Part shown: positions 46,437-54,512 of the stretch, piece by piece
Layout: every line of letters begins with the position of its first letter
Position numbering within the stretch: the first letter of the stretch is position 1
Source of the DNA: Prolixibacteraceae bacterium
GTDB lineage: Bacteria > Bacteroidota > Bacteroidia > Bacteroidales > Prolixibacteraceae
Length of the DNA stretch: 64,000 nucleotides
Direction: 5' to 3'
NCBI GenBank assembly: GCA_030602265.1
Contig: JAUWAB010000014.1
Coordinates: 1-64,000 of the forward strand
The notes under the pieces: generated by a model
The model's input: only the letters and a program-made list of their open reading frames with translations
The model's database searches: none
What the model was told of the DNA's origin: nothing
Position numbers and translations under genes: made by a program

Positions 46437-46576
46437 GGCGAAGTGCAAAGAGCATAGTGCATAGTGCAAAGTGCAAAGAGCCTAGAGCATAGTGCGAAGT
46501 GCAAAGAGCATAGAGCATAGAGCATAGAGCATAGTGTGAAGTGTGAAGTGCAAAGTGCATAGGGCGAAGAGTGAAG
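46437..46576. repeat. Array of 20 heptamers, consensus TGCAAAG/AGCATAG
   Basis: Twenty 7-bp units run without a gap from the base after the DUF1080 stop codon. The forms include TGCAAAG (five times), AGCATAG (six), TGCATAG (two), TGTGAAG (two), TGCGAAG, AGCCTAG, GGCGAAG and AGTGAAG. Every unit ends in AG. On the minus strand the array reads open in places as Leu/Cys/Ala-rich peptides, which is only a product of the period. The function is unknown; replication slippage would explain the variation. Confidence 0.9.
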
Positions 46577-46707
46577 GCACAACAATATCATATACAAAAG
46601 GGTTTCAGATTTTGTTCCGGGCAGCAGTGCTCAACGTGCCTTCAGGAGACCGGTCCTGTCAGGGGCCAGATATGGGTAGCCAAAATGCACTCCACGCCTC
46701 ATGACCG

Positions 46708-46734
46708 CTGATCATACAGGATTCTGGTGATCAG
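46708..46734. repeat. Inverted repeat CTGATCA/TGATCAG
   Basis: CTGATCA (46708-46714) and TGATCAG (46728-46734) are perfect complements, with an inner CAG/CTG pair. It lies between the heptamer array and the terminator at 46746-46783, in a region without a recognisable gene. Confidence 0.45.
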
Positions 46735-46745
46735 AAAAAATTACA

Positions 46746-46783
46746 ATTATGCTGTCCTTTTTTCAGGACAGCATAATTTTTTT
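46746..46783 (+). terminator. Strong terminator downstream of the GH92-DUF1080 operon
   Basis: Arms AATTATGCTGTCCT (46745-46758) and AGGACAGCATAATT (46765-46778) pair over 14 bp and seven Ts follow on the plus strand. It lies 300 bp after the DUF1080 stop, beyond the heptamer array, so the array would be transcribed unless another stop signal precedes it. Confidence 0.85.
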
Positions 46784-46862
46784 ATACCCCCTGCATTGGT
46801 TCATTCGATACGTTTCTCCCGGCAACTTCCCGGGACCAGCATATCCTTAAGGTTGTTTCTCC

Positions 46863-47039
46863 GCTGCTTCGCGATTGAATCGCGTAGCAGCAAGGGCCCC
46901 ACACTGGATGCGTGGTATGAGCCCCGAATGGGTGACATGTGGGTAGAAAAGAGATATCAACAATTGGTCAGACCCCTTGCCGGGGTCACCTGTTCTACTC
47001 CCACCGTTTTGTTATTCACATACAATCCCTACAGGATTG
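46863..47039. repeat. Hairpin-bearing intergenic element
   Basis: Three hairpins lie in line: CTGCT-CGCGA with TCGCG-AGCAG (46863-46889), GACCCC with GGGGTC (46971-46987) and CAATCC with GGATTG (47023-47039). Between them stand GAGCCCCGAATGGGTG and GTGGGTAGAAAAGAG. GC-rich hairpins separated by TAGAAA-type spacers are a pattern I associate with interspersed repeats in Bacteroidota genomes. The frame open here (46727-47062) has no protein-like composition. The rest of 46577-47232 holds nothing recognisable besides the features listed. Confidence 0.5.
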
Positions 47040-47198
47040 GACGCATAACGTTAACAGTCTGATAAAACTGCCGGTTGAACATTGTTCAGGCATATTTCTG
47101 CCATAAAATGCTAACCACTCTCACAAAAATGAACGGGATTACATAATTCATGTCTAAAATAATCGCACCGGAATATTGTATAAAACAGAGAGTAATTA

Positions 47199-47206
47199 TA
47201 ACTTTA
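47199..47206 (+). promoter_or_regulatory. Candidate DegT gene promoter, TAACTTTA with ATTG at -33
   Basis: TAACTTTA (one base from TAnnTTTG) stands 26 bp before the ATG at 47233. ATTG (47175-47178) lies 20 bp upstream of it, the right spacing for a -33 element. Confidence 0.4.
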
Positions 47207-47232
47207 CTGACTGCCAATAAATTCTGACAAAC

Positions 47233-48576
47233 ATGACCAACCGAAAAATCACCCGCCGGCAAGCCATTGCCACTGCTTCAGCAGGAACCCTCGGAGCCTT
47301 GACCACACTGCCTTTTACCTCTATAAACCTGTCCAATACAACCAAGCTGGCCATCCATGGAGGGAATAAGGTTCGTTCTGCAACGTGGCCGGCATGGCCT
47401 GTCTGGGACCCGGCAGCCGAGACAGATATGTTACAGATGCTGCGGAGCGGCCGCTGGTGGCGTGGCAGGGGTGAATATGTCGAAGAGTTTGAAAAGCAAT
47501 ATGCCTCTCTGATGGGAACCAAACGCTGTCTGGCGACCGCCAGCGGCACCACGGCACTGCTGGTGGCCATGCATGTACTGGGGGTAGATGCGGGCGACGA
47601 GGTGCTGGTTTCTCCCTATACCTTTATTGCCACCTACAACGTGATCTTTATGAGCAAGGCTCTTCCCGTGTTTATCGATACCGATCCGGAGACTTTCCTC
47701 ATCAATCCGGAAGATATGGAAGGTAAGATAACCGACCGAACATCGGCCATCCTTCCGGTACATATATACGGTTTACCGGTGGATATGGACAAAGTGATGG
47801 CGGTTGCCCGTAAGCACAACCTGAAAGTGATTGAAGACGCCTGCCAGGCCTGGTTAGGCGAGTACAAAGGGAAAAAGCTTGGTACTTTGGGCGACCTCGG
47901 ATGTTTCAGTTTTCAGAATTCCAAGAACCTGCCGACAGGAGAAGGGGGCGCCATTGTGGGCAACAACGATGACATTATGGACCGCTGCCATTCGTTCCAT
48001 AATTGCGGCCGGCCATTTGGCAGTGTGGAGCGCTCTTCCGAATACCCCATGCGCGGCAGCAACCGCCGGATGCAGCAATATCAGGCTATTACTTTGCTGT
48101 CGCAGATGAAAAGGATTCAGGCTGATGCCGACAGGCGACTTGAGAATGCACTGTACCTTGATAAAAAACTAAACGAAATTCCCGGTATTAAAACCTACCG
48201 GTTGGTTACTGAAGAGGCAAGGTCGGCCTACCACATGTACCCGTTCAGGTTTATTTCCGAAGAGTTCGGAGGAGTAAAAAGGGAGAAATTCATAGAAGCC
48301 CTGCGGGCTGAGGGAATTGCCTGCTCACCCGGCTATGGTCCCCAGAATAAGGAAGGAATTATTGAGGAAGCCCTGAGCTCCAAAGGCTACAAAAGACTCT
48401 TTTCTGAAAGCAGGCTCAGGCAATGGCGTGAGCAGAACCACCTCCCCGGAAACGACCGGTTGTGCCGCGAGGCTGTTATTTTCGGCCAGAACATGCTGCT
48501 GGGCACCCGGTCGGATATGGACGATATAGCACATGCCATATTAAAGATTTACGAAAACCGGGAATCGCTAAGGTAG
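47233..48576 (+). CDS. DegT/DnrJ/EryC1/StrS-family PLP aminotransferase with twin-arginine leader
   Basis: The 447-residue protein is a full DegT-type sugar aminotransferase after an N-terminal leader of about 35 residues (KITRRQAIATASAG ...) that fits a Tat signal. The PLP sites are present: ATASGTTALLVAMHVLGV, VIEDACQAWLGEYKG (D202) and the Schiff-base lysine K231 in CFSFQNSKNLPTGEGGAIV. Family members transfer an amino group to keto-sugars, usually nucleotide-linked and in the cytosol. An exported copy is odd because PLP and the amino donor must be supplied in the periplasm. Its neighbours 1.1 kb upstream make 3-keto-sugars, a possible substrate source. Confidence 0.85.
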   Translation: MTNRKITRRQAIATASAGTLGALTTLPFTSINLSNTTKLAIHGGNKVRSATWPAWPVWDPAAETDMLQMLRSGRWWRGRGEYVEEFEKQYASLMGTKRCLATASGTTALLVAMHVLGVDAGDEVLVSPYTFIATYNVIFMSKALPVFIDTDPETFLINPEDMEGKITDRTSAILPVHIYGLPVDMDKVMAVARKHNLKVIEDACQAWLGEYKGKKLGTLGDLGCFSFQNSKNLPTGEGGAIVGNNDDIMDRCHSFHNCGRPFGSVERSSEYPMRGSNRRMQQYQAITLLSQMKRIQADADRRLENALYLDKKLNEIPGIKTYRLVTEEARSAYHMYPFRFISEEFGGVKREKFIEALRAEGIACSPGYGPQNKEGIIEEALSSKGYKRLFSESRLRQWREQNHLPGNDRLCREAVIFGQNMLLGTRSDMDDIAHAILKIYENRESLR

Positions 48577-48637
48577 AATATTCTCCCTCCCGTAAAGAAC
48601 TCTTTATTTAACCCAATTTCAGTGAAATTACATAGAT

Positions 48638-49969
48638 TTATTTGTTCAGAAGTTCCGCATTTCCATCGATTCCAAACTTCGCAAAAGCACCAGCATAATA
48701 GAGAGGAAGAAATACAATCTTCTCGTCACTCAGTACTCCTGCATTTCCGGAATGAAAAACCACTGACCATGATGGTGAGTATGAATTGCGGTAAATATGC
48801 AGGCTGCGGAGTTTGCCCGATGGCCCATCTTTAACCTCTACCGGATAAATAGTTCCGTTAACCATCATCAGATAATCAACTTCTGCACTACTGTTTTTTA
48901 CATCTCTTGCCCAGTAATATAGTTGATTATTGGCTTGAGTTGCGAATTCCTGACCCACAAATTGTTCGGCAAGTTGCCCTCTGTAAATTGCCAGTAAATT
49001 TTTATGGCTTAGGGCCTCATTGTAATCAATTCCCATCACCCGGTTCATCAAACCTATATCAAGAAATATGTTTTTGAATTTTTTATCGGACGCAAATACT
49101 TCAAGGGGTAAGCCAATATTGCCCAGTGCTCTTACTTTTTTTGCAATGCGGGCCTGTAATAAACTGTCATACGCTTTTTTAATTGTAGGAATAGTAAAAT
49201 CAACAGCCAATCCCGTATATTTTATTTGTTTGCCAACACTGGCTGCGATGGTCGAGAAAACTGTGTTAAGACAGTTTATATCGGTTTTAGGCTTATATTT
49301 ATTGAAGTCCAACCGGTAGGTTTGTGATATTTCATCCTGAACTTCTGCAGTTTGTTTAAGTGAATTTGTGTCTCTAAAAACTTTAATACACTCAGGCATT
49401 CCGCCGACCAGCCAATAAATACGAAGTTGTTCAAGGAGAAACTCATGTGTCACTTCCGAAACAACTGAAATTTTATTATTACATATTTCAGCCGCTTTGC
49501 TAAAATTTAATGCCAGTAAAAATTCCGAGAAATTCATCGGATGTACTTCCATCGATTGAATCCGCCCAACCGGAAACGATATTTCACTAAAAGCAAATTC
49601 AAGAAGAGAGCCAGCTGCAATTACATGTAATTCAGGCATTCTTTCGTAAAAATAGCGAAGTGCCATAATTGCACGGGGACAAGCCTGAATTTCATCAAAA
49701 AAAAGGATTGTTTTACCCGGTTTTATATCTATGCCGGTTCTCACCTCCAGTTCGGAACAGATCCTCAGGGGATTTAGGTCTCCCTCAAATAAAGCTTTTA
49801 ATTCCTGTTTCTCCTCAAAGTCAACTTTCAGAAATGATTCAAAATTTTCAGCGGCAAGCCTCTCAACCAGCCAGGTTTTACCAACCTGTCGGGCACCGCG
49901 CAAAAGTAAGGGCTTGCGCCTATGCATATTTATCCAGTCTTTTAACTTAAGATATATATATCGCTCCAT
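48638..49969 (-). CDS. AAA+ ATPase with DUF4143 domain
   Basis: The 443-residue protein has Walker A LLLRGARQVGKTWLVERL (K31) and Walker B KTILFFDEIQACP, then a C-terminal DUF4143 domain with nuclease-like VDYLMMVNGTIYPVEVKDG (PD-(D/E)XK-like D...E-V-K). Such ATPases are widespread in Bacteroidota and archaea, often in many copies per genome; their role is unknown. The gene is clearly richer in A and T than its neighbours, which suggests recent acquisition. Three copies of TTTAGTTTT with a 33-bp period lie before its start. Confidence 0.88.
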   Translation of the reverse strand: MERYIYLKLKDWINMHRRKPLLLRGARQVGKTWLVERLAAENFESFLKVDFEEKQELKALFEGDLNPLRICSELEVRTGIDIKPGKTILFFDEIQACPRAIMALRYFYERMPELHVIAAGSLLEFAFSEISFPVGRIQSMEVHPMNFSEFLLALNFSKAAEICNNKISVVSEVTHEFLLEQLRIYWLVGGMPECIKVFRDTNSLKQTAEVQDEISQTYRLDFNKYKPKTDINCLNTVFSTIAASVGKQIKYTGLAVDFTIPTIKKAYDSLLQARIAKKVRALGNIGLPLEVFASDKKFKNIFLDIGLMNRVMGIDYNEALSHKNLLAIYRGQLAEQFVGQEFATQANNQLYYWARDVKNSSAEVDYLMMVNGTIYPVEVKDGPSGKLRSLHIYRNSYSPSWSVVFHSGNAGVLSDEKIVFLPLYYAGAFAKFGIDGNAELLNK

Positions 49970-49973
49970 TACT

Positions 49974-50050
49974 TTTAGTTTTACAAGGTAAATTTAACCA
50001 TTTAAATTTAGTTTTCCAATCATTATTTAGCTTTAATAATTTAGTTTTCC
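49974..50050. promoter_or_regulatory. Three TTTAGTTTT copies with 33-bp period before the DUF4143 ATPase
   Basis: TTTAGTTTT starts at 49974, 50007 and 50040, exactly 33 bp apart (about three helical turns). The last two are part of the longer match AATTTAGTTTTCC (50005-50017, 50038-50050). A weaker TTTAGCTTT lies at 50026. The first copy ends 5 bp from the ATG. This looks like an operator array and perhaps autoregulation. Confidence 0.5.
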
Positions 50051-50170
50051 TACCCTTATTGCGGAGTTGCCCGTATTATCTTTAGAATGGAAGCGATTGA
50101 TTCTTATGTTCTGCATAAACCAGTGAGCCAATGTTATCCATTTCTGGAAATAGCTGCTGAAGTTATAATA

Positions 50171-51355
50171 TCATCCCGGCAACAATTCAACCTTTTTACC
50201 TACCACCGACAGGTTTTCGATAACATGCTGTTCGTCCCAGAGATTGGAAATGACGGCTGAAATGTTTGGATTTTGCAGTGCCCATAAATAAGCTTTTACC
50301 GGAGGTTTATCATCACCTGGAACAATCCGTTCTACTTTCTGAATGCGCCACTCCGGAATGGGCTTGAGCGCCTCGTGCTGTGTGGCTACTGCCATAGCCG
50401 CTTTCATGGCAATAATGCCCATGCCGCTTCCCTTGGCCAGTTCAATCTCTCTTTCCATGTAACCACCGTTGATAATATTGTAAGCCACCATAGCTACATC
50501 GTAAAGTCCGGTCTCACGGGCGCCCCTTAATACGCCGGCAGGGTCGTTATGGGTCGACACGCCCAAAAACCGCACTTTCCCGTCTTTCTTAAGCTGTTCG
50601 AAGGTTGAAAAAGTCTCTTCCAACTGCACTTCTTCATATGAACTGGCACCGTGGGGGCACATCAGGATATCAAAGTAATCAGTCCCGACCCGTTTCAGGC
50701 TCTCTTCCAGCGAATTCAGGATAAACTCCTTAAACTTTGGACTTCCTTCCACTTTATGGGCATAATCAGCGGCCATGGCATTACTCAGGTAGGTTCCGTC
50801 AAAAGAACGGGGTTGTCCCGGCCAGTAGGTTATCCAATATCCGGGCTTATCCACATTACGGTCGGCACGCATCTCCCTGGCTTTCTTCTGATAATATTCC
50901 TGTTTGCTTCCCGGCAGGCTGTTGAAAATTTCACGGTACAGATTATCCCTGACCCCGGTATATCCGCTTATCTTGGTAGTCAGGAATACCTTTTCGCGTT
51001 TTGCACTGTTGTCGATGATCTTACCGTAACTCACTTCACATTCTCCACGACCGTAGGCCGGCGCCATATCCAGGTAGTTCACTCCGCGTTCAATGGCCAT
51101 TTCGGTGGATCGCAGGTTATTTAACCTGACAGGGTCGCCGCCACAAACCACCTCAGAAATCATGAGTCCGGTATTTCCCAGTTGGCGATAAGCCATGCCC
51201 GACTGTTTGTTGCGCCATTCAGACTGAACATCAGGCTTCAACTCAGGAGACGCTGCAACTGTCACACCGGCTTTCCCAAGAAATGGAATTCCTAAACCCA
51301 GTGCGGCACTGGTTGAAAGAAACTTTCTGCGGTTGATATGGATATTATCTGCCAT
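50171..51355 (-). CDS. Tat-exported aldo/keto reductase
   Basis: The 394-residue protein has a twin-arginine leader (INRRKFLSTSAALGLGIPFL). The aldo/keto reductase barrel follows: MAYRQLGNTGLMISEVVCGG, NYLDMAPAYGRGE (D96, Y101), FLTTKISG (K128) and ILMCPHGASSYEE (His). The four catalytic residues of the family are therefore present. There is no C-terminal 4Fe-4S cluster motif. Exported members of this family with Tat leaders are common in Bacteroidota and their substrates are unknown. The 74-bp gap upstream contains an 11-bp direct repeat, TTGAATTATAA (51363, 51378). Confidence 0.85.
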   Translation of the reverse strand: MADNIHINRRKFLSTSAALGLGIPFLGKAGVTVAASPELKPDVQSEWRNKQSGMAYRQLGNTGLMISEVVCGGDPVRLNNLRSTEMAIERGVNYLDMAPAYGRGECEVSYGKIIDNSAKREKVFLTTKISGYTGVRDNLYREIFNSLPGSKQEYYQKKAREMRADRNVDKPGYWITYWPGQPRSFDGTYLSNAMAADYAHKVEGSPKFKEFILNSLEESLKRVGTDYFDILMCPHGASSYEEVQLEETFSTFEQLKKDGKVRFLGVSTHNDPAGVLRGARETGLYDVAMVAYNIINGGYMEREIELAKGSGMGIIAMKAAMAVATQHEALKPIPEWRIQKVERIVPGDDKPPVKAYLWALQNPNISAVISNLWDEQHVIENLSVVGKKVELLPG

Positions 51356-51429
51356 AATTATCTTGAATTATAATCTATTGAATTATAAAGCTAACAATCT
51401 TATATCGGATTTGGTTGAACCGGTTTGGT

Positions 51430-52215
51430 TCAGGATTCATATTTTGTATTCTTCCCAGACTTTTCAGGCAAAAACTTCCAGTAACGCCTGGGCATATGCT
51501 GTTTCTGCAGACGCAGGTTAAGCCTTTCCCGGATGGTGATGCTCCGGCAGTAATCGTTCCACATGGTCTGGTAAACCGCCTCACCCTCTTCAAGCATATC
51601 GTTTCTTACAGATCCATCGGCAATATTGAACACCTTTTGACTTAGTGACACCTCTTCAACTTCAGCCGTGTTGAAATAATAGCCGTAATCCCTTTTCAGG
51701 TCATAGACCAGCCAGTGCTGGTCGGCAAAACGGTCGCGGAAATGCTGCATGATCAGGGGCAATACATCATACGCCGGACTAACCGGGGCGAAGTAGATAT
51801 TGTCGCGTGTCAGCTGAAAACGGGCAAACTGCACCATGCGCATCGCCTCCTGCATCACTCTCCGGGAAGATTTCCGGACCTGCAGCACATCCGGATCTGC
51901 AAAATTATCGCCGATGGGCTGTTCAGCCATGAAAGCAAGCCGCATAAACCGGTAAAGAGCCATTTCAATATCCGGCTCTCCAGAGAGAAACGCCGATAAA
52001 GGAACATGCCGTGTGGCGGGAGTCAGCCTGGCGGTCAGGCCGTTCCATACCCTTTCAGCATGCTCCGGATTGGTGGGAATGAATTCCTTCCGGACAAATA
52101 ACGCTTCCTGATAATGGGTTTCCGGCAGGATTCGAAACGGTGTGATCTTCCGGCGGTAACACTCAAAAACCACTGAGAGGAATCCTTCGTAGGTATGATC
52201 ATACAAAAGAATCAT
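51430..52215 (-). CDS. TIGR03915-type protein of the radical-SAM DNA-repair pair
   Basis: The 261-residue cytosolic protein starts MILLYDHTYEGFLSVVFECY and contains RVWNGLTARLT, QVRKSSRRVMQEAMRMVQFARF, FAPVSPAYDVLPLIMQHFRDRF, QHWLVYDLKRDYGYYF and a final GEAVYQTMWNDYCRSITIRERLNLRLQKQHMPRRYW. This is the pattern of the TIGR03915 family of unknown function that is always coded beside a radical SAM protein (TIGR03916). The start codon overlaps the stop of that partner in an ATGA overlap (4 bp), so both are translated together. Involvement in DNA repair or modification is the usual guess. Confidence 0.85.
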   Translation of the reverse strand: MILLYDHTYEGFLSVVFECYRRKITPFRILPETHYQEALFVRKEFIPTNPEHAERVWNGLTARLTPATRHVPLSAFLSGEPDIEMALYRFMRLAFMAEQPIGDNFADPDVLQVRKSSRRVMQEAMRMVQFARFQLTRDNIYFAPVSPAYDVLPLIMQHFRDRFADQHWLVYDLKRDYGYYFNTAEVEEVSLSQKVFNIADGSVRNDMLEEGEAVYQTMWNDYCRSITIRERLNLRLQKQHMPRRYWKFLPEKSGKNTKYES

Positions 52216-53540
52216 ACAACTCCGGTTTTTTTGTATCCCACGGAAGATTCCGGCAGAGCCCTGGGCAGAACTTCAGGAAAAGAAAAAAGCTTGAGCTGGG
52301 TGTCTGGCTGAGTGGCCTTTTTGTTCTTGTCGGCCAAAAGAATCTGGCGTCTTAAGGTATCAGGGAGCATCCCGGAAACCGGAATCCGAAGGTCGGTATT
52401 CACCATGAAATACCTGGCCCGTTTCATGACCACTCCGATTTTGGTCAGATGCCCGTAATTCAGGTTACTGAATTTCCGGGCGGCAATAATCCGCTGGGCC
52501 GACTGCACCCCGACCCCAGGAATCCGCAGAATCATCTCATAGTCCGCATGGTTAACGTCCACCGGAAAAAGGTGCAGGTTACGCAGGGCCCAGGCGAGCT
52601 TCGGGTCGATCTCCAGGTCGAGGAACGGCTCATCGGGAGGCAGGATTTCATCTGCCTTATACTTGTAAAACCGCATCAGCCAGTCGCTCTGGTAGAGCCG
52701 GTTCTCTCTTACCAACGGGGCACTCTGCAAAACCGGCAGCCGCTTGTCATATTCATTTACCGGCTGATAACCTGAGTAATAGACCCGTTTCAACTTCTGT
52801 ACATCATATAAACCGGAGGCTAACTGAAGGATCTGCCGGTCGGACTCAGGGCTTGCACCCACGATCAGCTGCGTACTCTGACCGGCCGGAACAAAGGCGG
52901 GTACCCGATGTAACTTGCGCCGGTTTTCTTTATTCTCGGCGATGCTGTTGCTGATAAAACCCATCGGGCTGAAGATCTCCTGATGGTCTTTCTCAGGAGC
53001 CAGCCGTTTAAGTTCAGAATTGGTCGGTATTTCAATATTTACACTTAGTCTGTCGGCGAAAATCCCGGCCTCACGGATCAGGTCCCTGCTGGCCCCCGGG
53101 ATGGCTTTCAGATGGATATACCCGTTATATCGCTCCTCCAGTCTGAGCTTCTTCGCCACCAGCACCATCCGCTCCATAGTGTAATCGGGATTCCTGATGA
53201 CCCCCGAGCTGAGGAACAAGCCTTCGATGTAATTGCGCCGGTAAAAACCGATGGTCAGATCGGTCAGTTCCTGCACCGTCAGCGTGGCCCTGGGCCGGTC
53301 GTTGGAGCGCCGGTTGATACAATAGGCACAGTCGTAGATACAGTGATTGGTCATGAGTACCTTGAGCAGACTGACACACCGGCCATCCTCGGTAAAGCTG
53401 TGACAAATCCCGCACGCCACGGCATTGCCGATGCCTCCGGCCTGATTAGCCCGGCTGGATCCGCTGGATGAACAGGAAACGTCAAATTTTGCCGCATCTG
53501 CTAATATTTTTAGCTTTTCATGAACCGAATCATTCATCAA
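52212..53540 (-). CDS. Radical SAM protein, putative DNA repair/modification (TIGR03916 type)
   Basis: The 442-residue protein has the 4Fe-4S triad in TNHCIYDCAYCINRR (C67, C71, C74). It also has an N-terminal Cys cluster (VACGICHSF, CVSLLK). The radical SAM barrel runs to about residue 300, and a helix-hairpin-helix (LRIPGVGVQSAQRIIAARKF) points to DNA binding. The family is found with the TIGR03915 protein and is predicted to act on DNA. It is divergent from a LexA-like repressor (53634); the shared promoter contains a palindrome over its -7 box (53566-53589). This suggests induction by DNA damage. Confidence 0.88.
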   Translation of the reverse strand: MMNDSVHEKLKILADAAKFDVSCSSSGSSRANQAGGIGNAVACGICHSFTEDGRCVSLLKVLMTNHCIYDCAYCINRRSNDRPRATLTVQELTDLTIGFYRRNYIEGLFLSSGVIRNPDYTMERMVLVAKKLRLEERYNGYIHLKAIPGASRDLIREAGIFADRLSVNIEIPTNSELKRLAPEKDHQEIFSPMGFISNSIAENKENRRKLHRVPAFVPAGQSTQLIVGASPESDRQILQLASGLYDVQKLKRVYYSGYQPVNEYDKRLPVLQSAPLVRENRLYQSDWLMRFYKYKADEILPPDEPFLDLEIDPKLAWALRNLHLFPVDVNHADYEMILRIPGVGVQSAQRIIAARKFSNLNYGHLTKIGVVMKRARYFMVNTDLRIPVSGMLPDTLRRQILLADKNKKATQPDTQLKLFSFPEVLPRALPESSVGYKKTGVV

Positions 53541-53565
53541 GGCAAAAATTTCATTAACTTTACAG

Positions 53566-53573
53566 CAAATATA
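53566..53573 (-). promoter_or_regulatory. Radical SAM operon promoter, -7 box TATATTTG
   Basis: On the minus strand this reads TATATTTG, a perfect TAnnTTTG match. It predicts a start near 53559 and a leader of about 18 nt. The palindrome at 53571-53589 overlaps its upstream edge. Confidence 0.5.
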
Positions 53574-53589
53574 CTAATTAATTTAGTAT
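53571..53589. promoter_or_regulatory. 19-bp palindrome, candidate LexA-like operator
   Basis: ATACTAA (53571-53577) and TTAGTAT (53583-53589) are exact complements separated by TTAAT. The site lies between the divergent radical SAM operon and the LexA-like gene and overlaps the -7 box of the former. A bound dimer would block that promoter and possibly the regulator's own. Confidence 0.65.
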
Positions 53590-53633
53590 TCATCAGCACA
53601 GAGATTAATTTTTATTAGCAAAATTTCCGGTGT

Positions 53634-54410
53634 ATGATCTATTTGAAAGAAAACATCCGTTACCTGCGAAAAACCAGGGGGCTGACCCAGCAGGCGCTGG
53701 CCGGTGCACTCGAAATCAAGCGGTCGCTGCTGGGATCCTATGAAGAAGGCAGGGGGGTCCCGAAGCTCGACATTATCCGGAGGACAGCCTTGTTTTTCGG
53801 GATTTCGATCGACGATCTGCTAACCCGGAACCTGTCTATGCAGGGTCTTTATTCCGCAGATAAAACAACTGAAGTAAGGATTCTCAGCATTGTAGTCACC
53901 CCGGAAAACGAGGAACGCATATCCATCGTGCCGGTCAGGGCAGCCGCCGGTTATCTGCAGGGCCGGAATGACCCGGACTATCTGGAGGAATTGCCTTCCT
54001 TCTCCCTTCCTGTGGCTGAGCTGTCTCAGAAAAGGAGCTACCGGGTATTCCAGATCAGGGGCGACAGCATGCTGCCCATCCCTTCAGGCTCCTACCTGAT
54101 CGGCGAATATATCACCGACCCACAGGAGATAAGGGAAGGAGAAGCCTATGTACTGATCACTGCCGATGAAGGCATTGTTTACAAGAGGATTTATCCGTAC
54201 AATGAGGAGGACTTGTTGCTGAAGTCAGATAATCCTGAATATGAACCATATACCCTGCATAAATCAACCATCCTTGAAATCTGGCAAATCAGGGGATTTC
54301 TCTCTTTCGAAATGCCTGATCCGGGTGCTATCCAGGTGAATACCCTGAAGACCTTAATCAGGAAACTGGAAGCTGAAGCTGATAGTATCCGGGAACAAAT
54401 CCGCCGTTAG
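53634..54410 (+). CDS. LexA-like repressor (XRE helix-turn-helix plus S24 peptidase domain)
   Basis: The 258-residue protein has an N-terminal XRE helix-turn-helix (NIRYLRKTRGLTQQALAGAL, about residues 7-65). The C-terminal S24 peptidase-like domain carries the nucleophile Ser145 in IRGDSMLPI and the base Lys184 in IVYKRI. The likely self-cleavage site is A105-G106 in VRAAAGYLQG. The protein ends with a coiled coil (IRKLEAEADSIREQIRR). S24 repressors cleave themselves when RecA filaments form on damaged DNA. The divergent radical SAM pair and the palindrome between them suggest it represses a DNA-repair module and itself. It is not a standard LexA, which has a winged-helix DNA-binding domain. 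Confidence 0.88.
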   Translation: MIYLKENIRYLRKTRGLTQQALAGALEIKRSLLGSYEEGRGVPKLDIIRRTALFFGISIDDLLTRNLSMQGLYSADKTTEVRILSIVVTPENEERISIVPVRAAAGYLQGRNDPDYLEELPSFSLPVAELSQKRSYRVFQIRGDSMLPIPSGSYLIGEYITDPQEIREGEAYVLITADEGIVYKRIYPYNEEDLLLKSDNPEYEPYTLHKSTILEIWQIRGFLSFEMPDPGAIQVNTLKTLIRKLEAEADSIREQIRR

Positions 54411-54512
54411 TCAGATACTTCCGTGGAATCCGAATGAATATAAGGGATACAGGGATTCTTTTAGAAAAAAGAATCGCTATTTTCGTCACGGAATACATAA
54501 AACACATAAGCA

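Noticed and set aside
46437-46576. Heptamer array as a CRISPR
   Set aside because: There are no spacers, the units are too short, and no cas gene is near.
46370-46597. Minus-strand Cys/Leu-rich frame over the heptamer array
   Set aside because: The repeat itself keeps the frame open every 21 bp; no start, signal or conserved protein is visible.
46727-47062. 111-codon plus-strand frame in the repeat island
   Set aside because: It covers a terminator and three hairpins and has no protein-like pattern.
51363-51388. TTGAATTATAA direct repeat between the aldo/keto reductase and TIGR03915 genes
   Set aside because: Short and AT-rich with a 15-bp period; no promoter match nearby gives it meaning, so it is only mentioned in the gene entry.
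54454-54475. GATTCTTTT/AAAAGAATC inverted repeat before the phosphoesterase gene
   Set aside because: AT-rich arms, a very short loop and no T-run after the stem make chance likely.
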